Positions 1-24,860 of a stretch of DNA of 64,000 bases are shown here, piece by piece (positions within the stretch are counted from its first letter, which is position 1; each line of letters starts with the position of its first letter). Position numbers and translations under genes: made by a program. Source of the DNA: Pardosa pseudoannulata (lineage: Eukaryota > Arthropoda > Arachnida > Araneae > Lycosidae). The notes below the pieces were generated by a model, which saw nothing but the letters and a program-made list of their open reading frames with translations, was not told the DNA's origin and made no database searches. The stretch spans positions 75,952,978 through 76,016,977 of the forward strand of contig CM063499.1 of NCBI GenBank assembly GCA_032207245.1. Direction: 5' to 3'.

Positions 1-130
1 AAATGTTATTTAAATTGTTAAAAATTGATTATGTGATAAATAGATAAATTTAATCGCCTGCTCTTAACCGGGGAAAATAGGGCTTGAAATTTTGGCATTA
101 AGCTATCGAAAAGGGGGGAAGGGGTGGATT
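1..130 (-). mobile_element. Helitron-family fragment (edge of window)
   Basis: The reverse complement matches the interior of the Helitron-like repeats at 14790-15255, 30300-30840 and 36164-37155 (shared blocks: pyrimidine-rich CCCCTTTTCGA, then CTTAACCGG, then TTTATCACATAA). Truncated by the window edge. Confidence 0.5.
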
Positions 131-1016
131 TCGAACCTTTTGTTTTTCTTTATATGCAAGTAATGGACGACATGTAATGTATGCATAGTCTTATACATAA
201 AGTGATTGTTGGGAAATGTCCCGTATTTGCGGTTTCGTCTATCAACGGAATACTTATTCATTCAACAAAATAACATCAATACACACGTGAAAGATTCCGT
301 ATTAAAACCGATCACTTAAAGGAATTCTAATACAAATAACTTCAATAAATAAATACGCCAAAATAAAAACACATCTTTTGTCATTGCGTACTTCATCTCA
401 ATTTTTTATTCTATCCTTTTTCTCGCAATGTTACACTGTTGCCACTACTCCTATCCTTTTTGGAAAAGAAGAAATATCTAAAACCATGGAGGTAACAGTG
501 ATCAAAAGTTTTCCAAAGAAAGAGAGGATAAAGGTAAACTAAATAATCACTGTCATGTTTCAGCCGAGTAAGAAGTCAATAAAGCTACTAAATCATTAAA
601 AAATATCGTTAGTTTATGTTTCAAAGCACGAGGGAAAGTTTGTTACCAACCTTATACTTATCGCTTTTTATACAAATTTAATTACGCTAAAAATTATGAC
701 TGGTAAAATTTGTTTTGATATCTTTCAATTATATAGGGGATATCATGTAATCGGTGGGACAGAAGAGGTTTTAATATTGCCTATATTCTCTTGGCGATTT
801 CAAAGAATGCCCATTTAAAATAAAATTTGGGGACCCTAGGACCAGGTAATTGCAAAAATATTTTTTTTTCTTTTCTTTTCTCTGAGTCGTTAAATTTGGC
901 AGCCGTAGTGCGACTTTCCTGTCTTTGTCAGAAGACTTGTGGCTTGTTTCTATAAAAATGCAAATTTCCTCTTACAGTTATTTTCTAAAAAACAAGCTGA
1001 ACGCTCCATTACTCAC
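131..1016. other. Presumed intron 3' of calexcitin exon 5
   Basis: AT-rich sequence with short homopolymer runs. I see no exon, RNA gene or recognisable element. Confidence 0.4.
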
Positions 1017-13721
<12,705 letters not shown>

Positions 13722-13839
13722 CTCTAGAGAGGAAAAAAAATATTTGTTATTTATGTAGGGCATGATTTCTTTTGAAGAATCAATGAACGATGAAGGAAAA
13801 ATAACATTGGTTTTATGGGGCAATGGTGTCACATTTGGG

Positions 13840-14021
13840 TTGGTTGGTTGGTTGAGAGTACTACGGTCTACTTTTTTGCAACACGAGGGCTAATGAGACG
13901 GGGACCTACTGCTTAAAGCCGATTCCGAACGGCTACGAACATCTATGCAATAGTGGGACTCGAACCCCCGAACTCCGGATCCGAAGGTCAGTGCCCTAAT
14001 CATTCGGCCATCGTTCGGCTA
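13840..14021 (-). mobile_element. tRNA-derived SINE
   Basis: Full copy on the minus strand (head near 14021, GGTTGG tail at 13840). Flanked by a perfect 13-bp duplication TGTCACATTTGGG (13827-13839, 14022-14034). Confidence 0.85.
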
Positions 14022-14050
14022 TGTCACATTTGGGACCAAATAAATTAGAC

Positions 14051-15470
14051 CAGGGGTGCCCAACCGAAATCGGTTGGTGATCCAAAAAACAATTTACTGA
14101 ACTGACGTGGGCCGCTCATATAAAAATAAAACACCAAGTTATTCAAAATATTTAATTACCGTGCGATATTCAAAATATGCATTTTTACTACAGTGCAGCT
14201 GCGACTGTACATAAAAGTTGCGTTATACATATATCGTAACTACAACGACAATAAACATTAACTATACTGTATTTATAATCACCCCCAACACCTTACTTTC
14301 CTCCCTAATCGTGAGGGTTAAAATACTATTGTTATATTTATACTATAAATATATATTGTAGTTTATTCACAAGCACTACCACATGTATTATTTTTAAAGT
14401 AGCATATAGCCCGTCATATGACGGGACCAGTAAAATTTTTAATTTTCCAGAATTGTAAAGTACCCTATGAGTCAGGTAAAAAAAAAAGGTTTCTTTTTTA
14501 GATGAGAAATATCTGGTACACGCTCAATGATTTGTGTATCTTTACTAACCGCATGTTAGTTGCCAACTTTAATTTATCTTGTCATATTACGTGATTGGAT
14601 GAACAGCAGAGGTTTTAATATTGACAGAGGTTTCATTATTTGGCGGTATATATGAATGAAGTCCAAAATTTAGAGAATGGATTGAATACCTTGTGGTTAA
14701 GTATAACAAACAATTACACAAACGAACAAACTTAATTTTCAAAGACATATAACTTAAACACTAGATATTTATTATTAAAACTGGGGATAAAATTTTCATT
14801 GCAACAAAAAATAATCGATGATCAAATTAAAATTATCACATATGTACCTAATCTATTTAAGCTAAATATAAAAGAAAATTATTTACGTCATGTCTAAGTT
14901 CAGTGATAAAACGTATGAAAATAATGCAGACGATATTTAAATAATTTAAAATAAGAAATGATTCAATGAGATGGTTAAAGGAATGACGTCATAAATCTAG
15001 AAAAAAAATTATATTTATTATGTGATAAATTGATGAATTTAATCACCTGCTCTTAACCGGAGAAAATAGAGTTTGAAATAATAGCATAAAATGATCGAAA
15101 AGGGGGGAAAGGGGGATTTTGATCGTTTTCGAACTCGCTTTGAATTTTACTAACCCTAACTCATGAAGAATCTAATATGGATGCCTCTATCCATTCTAGG
15201 TCCAACCGCTTCATAAATTCGAGGACAGACGGACAGATAACTTAGGCTATTATAAGTTATTAATGTGAGATTTGCTTTTGTATTTTAATAGAGATTTTGC
15301 TAATATCAACGGATAATATAGTCGACGCGCATCGTAGCTGATTGGTCATGTTTTTATCAAGCAACCTGCTGCGACACTTTGTTTTTACCAGGTGTAATTT
15401 GGAAAAAAATGATTCGCAGCGATAAATAGTTCCAAATGCTGATATAATGCACATGGCCAATCGTTTTAAA
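14051..15470 (-). mobile_element. hAT transposon remnant with nested Helitron fragment
   Basis: The left edge CAGGGGTGCCCAACCG looks like a hAT terminus. Minus-strand frame 15460-15260 contains CESFFSKLHLVKTKCRSRLL and DKNMTNQLRCA, matching the C-terminal dimerisation region of hAT transposases. A Helitron-like segment (14790-15255) lies between the two. Most of the transposase is absent. Confidence 0.55.
14790..15255 (-). mobile_element. Helitron-family fragment
   Basis: The reverse complement is colinear with 30300-30840 (CTCGAATTTATGAAGCGG, ATCCATATTAGATT, CATGAGTTAGGGTTAG). Ends not preserved. Confidence 0.55.
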
Positions 15471-15522
15471 TTTGGAAATTTATCTTCAGCTCTATATTTT
15501 TGATAATACTCAATCTTGTTTC

Positions 15523-16302
15523 AATTGTTTCATAATTAGTTTAATTGGAAATGCTCCAAGAGCATCAATTTTGCATAAAACATTATAAAAAAATTATGTA
15601 TACCTTATAGACTTTACAAAAAAAATGTAGTTGTTTTCATAAACATTCATAGAAAATATAAAGAGAAAAAATATAATTATGATGATGACACCCATATTTT
15701 GCAGAATAAACAGCTATAGCGTTTAATTAAAATGCCTAACTAACATATTATATGCTTCAAAACATATCCGTTTCAACTAGACTATATTTTATTGGAATTA
15801 TAAAATTGGAAGGCAAAATATTAATTAGTTTTGGAGTTATTAATTATTAATTTTCTATTGGTCTGGTTCTATTTGTTTTTTTGGTACCCAACATTTAAGG
15901 CGACAGTGGACCTTTTAGAGCAAACTTTTTCTATTTTAAATGGAATTTCCTTGAAGATTGACTATGTTATTAGTAGTATTGATATATAAATATTTAAAAA
16001 ATTTGAAGGCATAATATTAATCAGTTTTGGAATTATTAATTTTTAATTGTTTCATAATTAGCTTAACTGAAAATGCTCCGGGCGCATCAATTTTGCATAA
16101 AATTTTAAGTATATCTTGTAGACTTTACAAAAACTGTAGTTGTTTCCATAAACATTCATACAAAATATAAAGAGAAAAAAATAATTATGATGATGATACC
16201 CATATTTTGCAGAATAAACAGCTATAGCGGTTAATTAAAATGCATAACTAACATATTATATGCTTCAAAACAGACCCGTTTCAACTAGACTACTTTTTAT
16301 AA
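15523..16302. repeat. Direct duplication (15523-15795 and 16045-16302)
   Basis: Two ~260-270 bp segments share GCATCAATTTTGCATAAAA, ATTATGATGATGA and GCAGAATAAACAGCTATAGC; a second shared block sits at 15806-15860 and 15995-16050. No function seen. Confidence 0.7.
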
Positions 16303-16914
16303 ACACTAGCGTAAATAATACTGGAATTTTAGAGACAATGATCTGTTTTCAATGCGCCTGGAGTACTTTAAACATTTGTAATGCATAAAAATTTTACTTC
16401 TGAGTAAACAGCATTTTAAGTTATTATTGCTATGCCCATAAGTAATGATAAGTTTATTATACCCATAAGTAATGATAAAATGATGGGAATGAAAAAATTC
16501 TTTTTGCTCCCTATTCCTAATGATATATTCTTTCACTATTCACTAAAATCGAAAATTTGAATTTTCGGTCGATTTTAGCCAATTTGAAAGTCTACCATCG
16601 CCTTAATAACAGAAAAATAGCATTAATCTGTGATAATGAATTCGGTGCCAAATAAATCGACCGATCAATGCGGAAAAACAAAGAATACGGAAATGAAACA
16701 CTGAGGTTCCATTGTATATAAATTATATATTTTTTGCTCTGTTAAAAGAAAAAAAAATCACGCCTGGTTCCACAAGGGGTGTTTTATCTGCCTTAAGTTT
16801 CCCCCTTTCGTCGCTATTTTTAACGATACCGATTTTTCTTTTTTATCGCTTCGGGAATTAATTAACTCTTCGTTATGCTATTGGTCGACAGCGAAACAAA
16901 GCAAAAAAGGAGCG
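16303..16914. other. 5' UTR intron, distal part
   Basis: AT-rich with a short pyrimidine-rich stretch near 16790-16860; no element recognised. Confidence 0.35.
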
Positions 16915-16920
16915 ACTTAC

Positions 16921-17015
16921 CTGCGAGGATGTGTGCGGATTAACATCCAGTGTCTCGAAGACAATTTCTAGATGAATATGTTCGGCAGAATGAAAGAAAT
17001 GCGTGGGCCGCGTTC
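16921..17015 (-). other. Putative 5' UTR exon of the calexcitin-like gene
   Basis: On the minus strand a GTAAGT donor at 16920-16915 closes an exon ending CCTCGCAG, some 3.2 kb upstream of the first coding exon. The 5' limit is estimated from the TATA box about 30 bases upstream. An ATG at 16946-16944 opens a 23-codon upstream ORF that crosses the splice, overlaps the main ATG out of frame and stops in the first coding exon. Assignment to this gene is inferred from position and strand; no transcript evidence is available. Confidence 0.5.
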
Positions 17016-17037
17016 TGGCAGACGCCCTCTTCAAGTT

Positions 17038-17138
17038 TATTTATAAACCATTTTCGGGGTTCCTCGTGAATCACAGAAAAGAATCACGGAAAATATTGCT
17101 TACTTTCGAAGTACGGTGACGTCGCGGGGATGACGTAC
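17038..17138 (-). promoter_or_regulatory. Core promoter of the calexcitin-like gene: TATA box and two CRE-like sites
   Basis: Minus-strand TTTATAAATA (complement of 17038-17047) is a good TATA box, about 30 bases before the estimated start of the UTR exon. Upstream of it, at 17117-17124 and 17131-17138, are TGACGTCG and TGACGTAC, two cAMP-response-element-like motifs 14 bases apart. The surrounding 17.0-17.2 kb is the most CpG-rich part of the neighbourhood. Function is inferred from motifs and position. Confidence 0.5.
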
Positions 17139-17525
17139 CCGCTGGCGATTTGATAAGAAACGCGCGCGCTTTATTTTGCCTGAGTATGGAAATTGTTCGC
17201 TCTTGTTTATTTGTGAGAAAATGAACAGCTTGTTGAGTAACGGGCTGTTACGGAGACAAGGGCGTATGTGTTACATGCCTTTCGATACAACTTTAAAACA
17301 AAAATAGATAACACATTTACTTTTCTTATTTTATTCGGTATTAGTCAGGGACAACCCTGGCTTTTTTGTCGCCGTAGGCAAGCTCCAAAATTGCTGCCCT
17401 CCCGACCCCGATTTAAAAAAAAAAGTTTTAAGTTGTAAAAAAAAAAACAGAATTATAAAAGAACCACGTTAACTAGAAATAAAAAGGGCATATAATTGAA
17501 TTACGGCAAGTTGCTAATTCGGAAT

Positions 17526-17703
17526 CATGGAAGCCGAATGGGTAGAGCGGTGATCCTCGGTATTGCTGATCGCGGGTTCGAATCTCGCTGAAGGCATGAG
17601 TGTTTGTAGCAGTTCGGAATAGATATTAATCAGTAGGCTCCGGTCTCATTAGCCCTCATGTAGTAAAGCAATACATCCAATGCTCCAAAAATCCAACCAA
17701 TAA
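17526..17703 (+). mobile_element. tRNA-derived SINE (diverged)
   Basis: Head GGAAGCCGAATGGGTAGAG, B-box GGGTTCGAATC, body GGTCTCATTAGCCCTCATG, tail CCAACCAA. More diverged than other copies. Confidence 0.75.
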
Positions 17704-17734
17704 CCAACAGATTTACGGAGAAATGTGTTGTCTA

Positions 17735-17984
17735 AACCCAAATTAGTTTCAAATGATAAGTGAGAAGTGATTTATCTGGATAAGTGCAGGTTTACTTTAG
17801 TTACATCGAACTTGAGAGAAACAACCACTTAACAGTAATTATTTGATTTTACATGAAGGGGGATTATCTCTTGAATACGGACAAGCAAAAAATATTGAAG
17901 AGAACAGAATGATTAAGGGGTTCAAATTGTCGTTTTGCAATAAGATCGTTGATGATACGTTTTCTTTATGATAAGTCTGTCTTT
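17735..17984 (+). repeat. Dispersed repeat, also at 21458-21690
   Basis: Shares AACAGTAATTATTTG, ACATGAAGGGGGATT and GAACAGAATGATTAAGG with 21458-21690 in the same orientation. This copy is cut by the hAT element that starts at 17985. Confidence 0.7.
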
Positions 17985-18905
17985 CAGTGGCGTGTGGTAG
18001 GTTTTCATGTAGGGTGTGCAGAGAACATGGATTTTCCAATAAATCTTTAATTATTGAGATATCTGAGTTCTCCTTTCTGAAAAGGTTATTTTTTATGAAT
18101 ATAAATTTAAAGATTACAGTAAATAAAATATTTACCTACGAGTACTCGAGTTATAATTATAAAAACAGCTAAACTTATGAGAATTTTACTAGCACTGAAA
18201 CAAAAATCATGTCTTTTGTTGTATGCTGTCATATCGGAGTCGATAAAGCAACGCTTCGGGCTTCCACGGAAAACTTATACGTTCAGCAAACGTAGCACCG
18301 CGCACAATAGAGCGAACTGTTTCTTGTTCGGTCAGTGGATTAAATTATATTTATTAATTGTTTTTAACATTTGGAAATCATATATTCTGCGAAAAACATC
18401 TTGACAATTTTTAAAAACAAAACCAGGGATATGGTGTTACATAATATAACTTATATACTGTCTGTAAGACACAATGAATGGTAAAATTTGGACTGTTCTG
18501 TTAAAATTCGTTTCTTTAAAACAAAACAACATTGTTTTTCAGCTAATTATTTCAATAAATATAATACATCACCGAAATTACTTTACCACACTAAAACATT
18601 TCACTTTATATTGATGAAATACTTCTTTTATATTTCCATGAAAACAAAATCTTATAATATATAAATTTAAACATTAACCGTCTGCAAAATCATATGGCCA
18701 GTTAATGAATTAAAAAACCAATAAAAAAAAGGTCCCTGCTCTAATATAACGCTTAATAAAGCCAAGTGGAGGAAAAAATAGCTGCACTTGCCTCAGTTCC
18801 ATCATATGCTGTTCTTTTCCAGTAACCCCATACATATAAAGCGTGATTTTCAATTTAGTGCGCAGTGCGTACACATCAAAACTTCCTATTGCTGGAAAAA
18901 TCCCT
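17985..18905 (+). mobile_element. hAT non-autonomous element, 3'-truncated copy
   Basis: Begins CAGTGGCGTGTGGTAGG and is colinear with the reverse complement of 49348-50587 to near its end (the GCGCAGTGCGTACACATC region at about 18861). The distal terminus is missing or decayed. Confidence 0.7.
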
Positions 18906-19358
18906 TTCATATTTTAGGGTTTTTTCTTCGCAAAAAAGTGGTATGCGCCTTATGGTGTAGTCACGCCACACCTGTAAGGTATAAGGCTAAATTTTACAAT
19001 GACTTTCTACAATGTTATTCACAAACCCCGTTTAGAAATTTAAGGCTTTATCCAAAAAGAAGGAAAATGCGGCATATGTGTAAGTCCGCCACACCTGGTA
19101 GAGAAAAAGAAAAAGTATTATAAGAAACGCTCATGCCTCGCACATTCTTAGAAATAGAAGTTAGTAGCTAGGTATTATGAAATTAAAGAAAGGACAGTCT
19201 GAGGTCCGAATTATATAAAATTGTGGTCAACACTTCAAAAGAAGACCGGCTCGTAAAACTTACGCAAAACCGCGAGCTTTTGAAAAACACGATTTGAACA
19301 GAACGGAATTTAAGCCAGGTGTAATAGGTACAAAGATACCGCACTTATAGATTTAAGA

Positions 19359-20200
19359 ATGAGAAAGTATTTTCGGAAAATCATAAGAAATCTGGCAATT
19401 CTGCAATGGTGCATGGGTGTTGGTTTGCTTGCCAGGATTTATGAATGCCCGACTTGCACATCCCCAATGCGCCTTGTAGAAAGAGATTCAATTGACGGAT
19501 ATATATGGGAATGTTGTAAGAGAGGAGTGAATGAGCATCGGGTGAAAAGATCTGTGAGAAAGGAAAGTTGGTTTGAAACGAGTCATTTGAGTCTCTTCAA
19601 AATTTTAATGTTAACCTATATGTGGGTGTATAAATTACCTATGGAGTATATCGTTCACGAATTACAAATTTCAAAAAACACAGTAACTGACTGGTTCAGC
19701 TTCTCTAGGGAGGTTTGTATAGATTTTATTTTAAATTATTCTTCTAAAATTGGGGGGGGATCATTGTTGAAATTGATGAAAGTAAATTTGGGAAACGTAA
19801 ATTTAATAGGAGTAGAAGGGTAGATGGTAAGTGGTTTTCGGAGGAATAGAGAGGGGTACAAATAGATGTTTTTTTTAGGTAGTAGAACGTAGGGATAGGG
19901 ATACTTTATTAGCAGTCATACGAAAATATGTGCATTCGGATGCCACAATCATTTCTGGTTGTTGGAAAGCCTATGATTGTCTTTCAGATGAGGGTTTTGA
20001 TCAACTGAGAATTGATCATAATGTTACTTTCAAAGACCATGATACTGGAGCCCACACCAATACAATTGACGGCTTGTGGAGCTCAATTACGAGATCCCAC
20101 CGTACAATTCGCAAGTTTGAGAATCAATTTGATTCTTACCTTTGTGAATTTATGAGGAGGAAAATAAAAGCCAAAAAATCGCTAAGTTTGGTGAAAAAAA
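19359..20200 (+). pseudogene. Merlin-type (IS1016/ISXO2-like) transposase, degenerate
   Basis: Frame 19359-19823 encodes a zinc-ribbon-like head (ECPTC, then WECCKRG with lost spacing) and a helix-turn-helix (ELQISKNTVTDWFSFSREVC). After a frame change come VEIDESKFGKRKFNRSRR and, in another frame, TIISGCWKAYDCL and AHTNTIDGLWSSITRSHRT. This order matches the DDE domain of Merlin/IS1016-family transposases. Frameshifts and a stop near 19848 break it, and the second acidic residue (usually SDCW) is Gly. Inactive. Terminal inverted repeats not identified. Confidence 0.7.
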
Positions 20201-20236
20201 AAAAAAAACAAAACACATCTGTAATGCATCTGTACC

Positions 20237-20237
<1 letters not shown>

Positions 20238-20286
<49 letters not shown>
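20238..20286. repeat. (T)n(GT)n tract
   Basis: Poly-T followed by about 13 GT units. Confidence 0.95.
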
Positions 20287-20288
<2 letters not shown>

Positions 20289-20479
20289 ATTGAATAGTCT
20301 GGAATGGTCTTTCATTCAAGAGAGCTTCAAGTTGTTAAAAAACCCAGAGTTAATCTTACCAACAGCATCCGTCACTCAGGGGGATTGGAGTCATAAAAAA
20401 ATTAAAATGAAAGTCAATGAAGTGCATCAACCAATATCCAAATGCGAAATGGTAGAAAAAGAGTTTAACCTGTTCTAAT

Positions 20480-21095
20480 TTTCAGTAAAAGCACAGTTTA
20501 CCACAGATTCAATAGGAATTAAACGCATTTCAATCGCCGTTGGTCGAAGAATCAATAGGAATTAGGCACATCTCATACGTAATGAAAGGGTTACATAAGG
20601 AAGATCCAACTCTGAAATAAACAAAAAACATGGCAATGTGAGGAGCAAGCAGCCGTGGTTACCATGCTTGGCGCTTTATCGCCCACTTAGTAGGAGGGAA
20701 CCCAGTTCTTCAATCAATTCGATTTATATTTAAAGATTATTTTAGACAAATGTCATCACATGACAGTGAAAAATTCTCTAGGGTAATGCTCACTAAATTT
20801 GAAAAAAGAACATGAAAATATATTTAATTTAAAATTATTTGTGATTTTTTTTATAGTCTTCTTTGAACAAAAATAGACATTATATTAACATAAATTTTAA
20901 AAAAAAAAGGTCATAAATTACACTGGAAGTTTCACCTCTCTATTACGTGGTAAAATTTGTTTAAAGAAATCTTTAAACAAATAAAATACAACTAAATACA
21001 ATATGCAGTACAATACAATACAACTAAAGAAATCTTTAAACGCAAACTGCCCAGGAATAGAATCCTTCCTGTATTGGTTAACATGGAGCTACAGA
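20480..21095. other. Intergenic, unassigned
   Basis: AT-rich. Contains a degenerate duplication of GAATCAATAGGAATTA-type sequence near 20507-20565; nothing else recognised. Confidence 0.35.
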
Positions 21096-21267
21096 TATCC
21101 AATAGAGCAATTTCACGCAACGCCACGAACTACTTTAATGCCCTTCCCATTCATTTTCATCTCTACTACAGCCAATAGACAAACAATAAGCTGCCTTCTC
21201 CTTTGAAACGAAAGCCAGAATCGTCATAAAATGAGATGTACCCTGCTGCGTGAAACTGCCTTATATG
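21096..21267. mobile_element. MITE A, copy 3
   Basis: Core GCCAATAGACAAACAATAA and 3' end GCGTGAAACTGCCTTATAT match the copies at 1261 and 1674. Confidence 0.65.
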
Positions 21268-21457
21268 GACATTAACCAACCATATTAGTGTGGAATCATT
21301 AATTATAATTAATAATTAATTATAATTAACAACTTTAATAATTATTAAAGTGGTTGAGTATCGTCATTTTAATTACCCTGGGATCATGCTGAACAACTCA
21401 TATTTTTATACATAATCTAGAATACCATTTTAAGAATAAAAATTCACAAAATTGGTT

Positions 21458-21690
21458 TCAAATGATAAATGAGAAGTGATAAGTGCAGGTTTACTGTAGT
21501 TGCGTCGAACTTGAAACGACCGTTTAACAGTAATTATTTATTTTAACATGAAGGGGGATTCTCTCCTGAATACGGACACGCAAAAAATATTAAAGAAAAC
21601 AGAATGATTAAGGAGATCAAATTGTCATTTTGATTCAGATGACACATTTTCTTGATGATAAGTCTGTCCTTGACTTTAGCAATCAGTGGA
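21458..21690 (+). repeat. Dispersed repeat, partner of 17735-17984
   Basis: Uninterrupted version of the repeat; it continues past the point where the 17735 copy is cut by a hAT element. Confidence 0.7.
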
Positions 21691-22693
21691 ACAAACAATG
21701 AATCCTCTCAGTGTTTCTTATGTAGGATACAAATATAGTATACCATAAAAAGAAAACAACACCCCTCTATGTTTGATTTTAAGAAAAATGTCTTACTTAT
21801 CACAATTACTAGTAATTTATTTTTTTAGAGTTATAGTAATATTAGTGGTATAAGAGCTTGAAACTTTGAATAAGAATACACGCCGTTTAAAAAAGTTTTA
21901 GTGTAATGTTAGTTTTATACACCAGCCACTATAATAACATTTTTTAAGTGTTCTAGAATTTCAATGCTCACCTTGGCATTTTCTTTGAAATATTTACTCT
22001 GATTTTCAGTCATCTTCATATCAACAGAAAAATATTCTGTGTTGCCAAATATCGAGGTTCTCCTTTTACCTATATTTCGTTATAACAAGAATAAAATTTA
22101 ATAAACAACTCCAAACGATTTTCAGAATTCGTTACAAATGATTTAAAAGTTGCAAAAAATTTTAAAAAAAGTTTTAACAGACGCTAAATTAAAAAAAAAC
22201 ATTAAAATGTAATTTTGCTAGCAATATAAATGTAACCACCCCTTGCACATTTAACTATCGTTTAAATAACATTACTAGTAGTTGAACCAAATAGTTTAAC
22301 TTCAATATTTACCGAAGCAGCTACAAGTTGCTTGACAACTGATCATTAGCTACATTTACAAAAGATTTCACAGAACTATTTTAGTTTACATTTCAGTTTC
22401 AAGGCATGACTCTTTCTTTTTTAAATATAAAACGATGTACATTTGCTATTATGGGGAAATATTAAGATCCCTTTTATTTAAAACATGTTTTTGAATTAAT
22501 AGAATTTATGGATTTAAAAATGTTTAAAAATTAGAATTAAAACAAATTTAAAGCTGAATATTAGAAATTGGAGCTAGATTACGATGTTTATACGCACTAT
22601 TGTATCGTCATCGTGTTTGAAAACCGAAGGATGAGGTCAAAATTCCCGCAATTGTAAAGAGACACGCATGGAACGAACAGAGGTGACGACAGC
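21691..22693. promoter_or_regulatory. 5' flank of SLC35B1 copy 1
   Basis: AT-rich flank with no TATA box at a convincing distance. The last ~130 bases before the ATG are less AT-rich and probably hold the promoter and 5' UTR. Limits are not resolvable. Confidence 0.3.
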
Positions 22694-22776
22694 ATGGCTG
22701 TAAATAAAAAGTTGGTAGTATCTGCTGCTGGAATATTTGTCTGTTATTTTTATTTTGGTATTCTTCAAGAGAAAAT
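22694..22776 (+). CDS. SLC35B1: SLC35B1 copy 1, exon 1
   Basis: Starts at the ATG in AGCATGGCTG and encodes [20 protein letters not shown] and FGILQEK; donor GTAAGT after two bases of the Ile codon. Covers the N-terminus and first membrane helix. Confidence 0.93.
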
Positions 22777-24493
22777 GTAAGTTAAATAGCAACACATTTT
22801 GATTATATGATTCCTTAACTTCTAAGTTATTTCAATTTTATATTTGAATAAACCAATTGGTATTGACCAATGATTAAAGAGCCAGTGTTTATAAACATTG
22901 GCGGTATAGTTGATTTCGAAAAATATAATAAACTCATATAATAAAGTCTCTTTCGTGAAGAAAAATAAGTAATAGATACATTAGGATGATTTTCAGGAAA
23001 TATTTCTATGTGTAATCGACCATAAGAAAATTAAAAACAAAAAATTTAATGCCGAAAAATATTTAATCAAACTTTATGTACTTTTACTTATTGAATACGT
23101 TTAGTATCTCAGTTTATATTAATTAATATAATAAAAATTTTTCTAGGCTACGACTTCAATGTCACTTTTTAAAGGAATTTTTAGTTACTAGATTTTAAAG
23201 TTATTTGGCCGGTTTGGTGGATTTGTAATATAAGCAACTAGCATTCCAATATTATTTATATTTATTTACTTACATCCAGACTCTCCTGATTTAAAGGGGT
23301 AGGGAACTTCTCCTTAGGCTTAATTTTTAAAACCCTGACCTTTAAGCAAGTTTTAAATAAAATCTTTTACAGTGCAAATTAAAGTTTTAAATTTTGATCT
23401 TTAAGCTGATTTAATGTAATCAAATCGTTTATAATACTTTCTATATATTTATTATTTAATTTTGAATTTTTAAATAACTAAAATATTTGTTATGAAACTG
23501 ACAGTTTTATTTATTTGAAAATATTTTTTTAATGTAGCTTAAATTCAGTTATCAGTTATTTTATAATGCTTTTTTAAAATTATATTTGAGATTATATTAT
23601 AACATAAGTCAGTTTTACTTTTATGTTTATAATGACTTATAATTTTTAATTCTTTTTACAGTACAAGAAGTACTTATGGAGAAAATGATAAGTTCACATT
23701 CAGTCTCACTCTTGTGTTTGTCCAGTGTGTCATCAATGCAATTTTTGCTAAAATCAGTAAGTTTAACTTCATTATTAAATAATTCATTTTAATCAGTTGA
23801 TTCCTAGCTAAACTTAATAGCTGTAGCGTAAATAAATGTCCTACTGTATAAATTGTATAAAAATTGTATTTATTTTATCCAAGGTAAAATTTATACTAAA
23901 GTCACAGCACTCTTGAAAATACAACATATATAGCATATGGAACTATCCATGATACAAGGCTGTGCCCAAAAAGAATTTGGGGGGGTTCAAACCCTCCTCG
24001 AATTTTTTAGACATATTTCTATATGTATATGTTTGTGCCCTAAAATTAATTTTGTTTGATGTTTAATTATACTCTTATTTTATCCTTGGATTTAAATGCA
24101 CCCCTCTATTGTTGTCATTAAAATGAAAAGTAAATGCAAAACTTTTTAAAAGTTTAGTTATATACAATTTATATAATAATTTCCATTATATATAATATAT
24201 ATATATATTTATATATATATATATATTTATACATATATATATAAAATATATATATATATACATATATATATAATATACATATATATATATTACATATATT
24301 TACATATATATATACATATATATAATTATATATAAATGTATATATATATATATATATTATATTTTACTTATATATACATATAATATATATACATGTATAT
24401 ATAGATATATATATAATATATATATATACATATATATATACATACATATATATAAATATATACATGTATATATAGATATATATATCATATATA

Positions 24494-24533
<40 letters not shown>

Positions 24534-24581
24534 TATATATACACATATATACACACATATATATATATATATATACACAAC

Positions 24582-24618
<37 letters not shown>

Positions 24619-24768
24619 CACATATATATACATATATATACTATACAAATATATATATACATATTTAAATATATATTTTATATATACATATATATTTATA
24701 CATATATATATATACATATATATATATATACATATGCATATATATATATACATATACATATATATATT

Positions 24769-24860
<92 letters not shown>

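Noticed and set aside
13946..14021. tRNA gene candidates with A- and B-box
   Set aside because: Each tRNA-like head is attached to the same SINE body and tail and is flanked by target duplications, so these are SINE heads, not tRNA genes.
18788..19123. 111-codon frame
   Set aside because: Mostly within a truncated hAT copy; the same sequence at 49540-49680 is not open in the matching frame.
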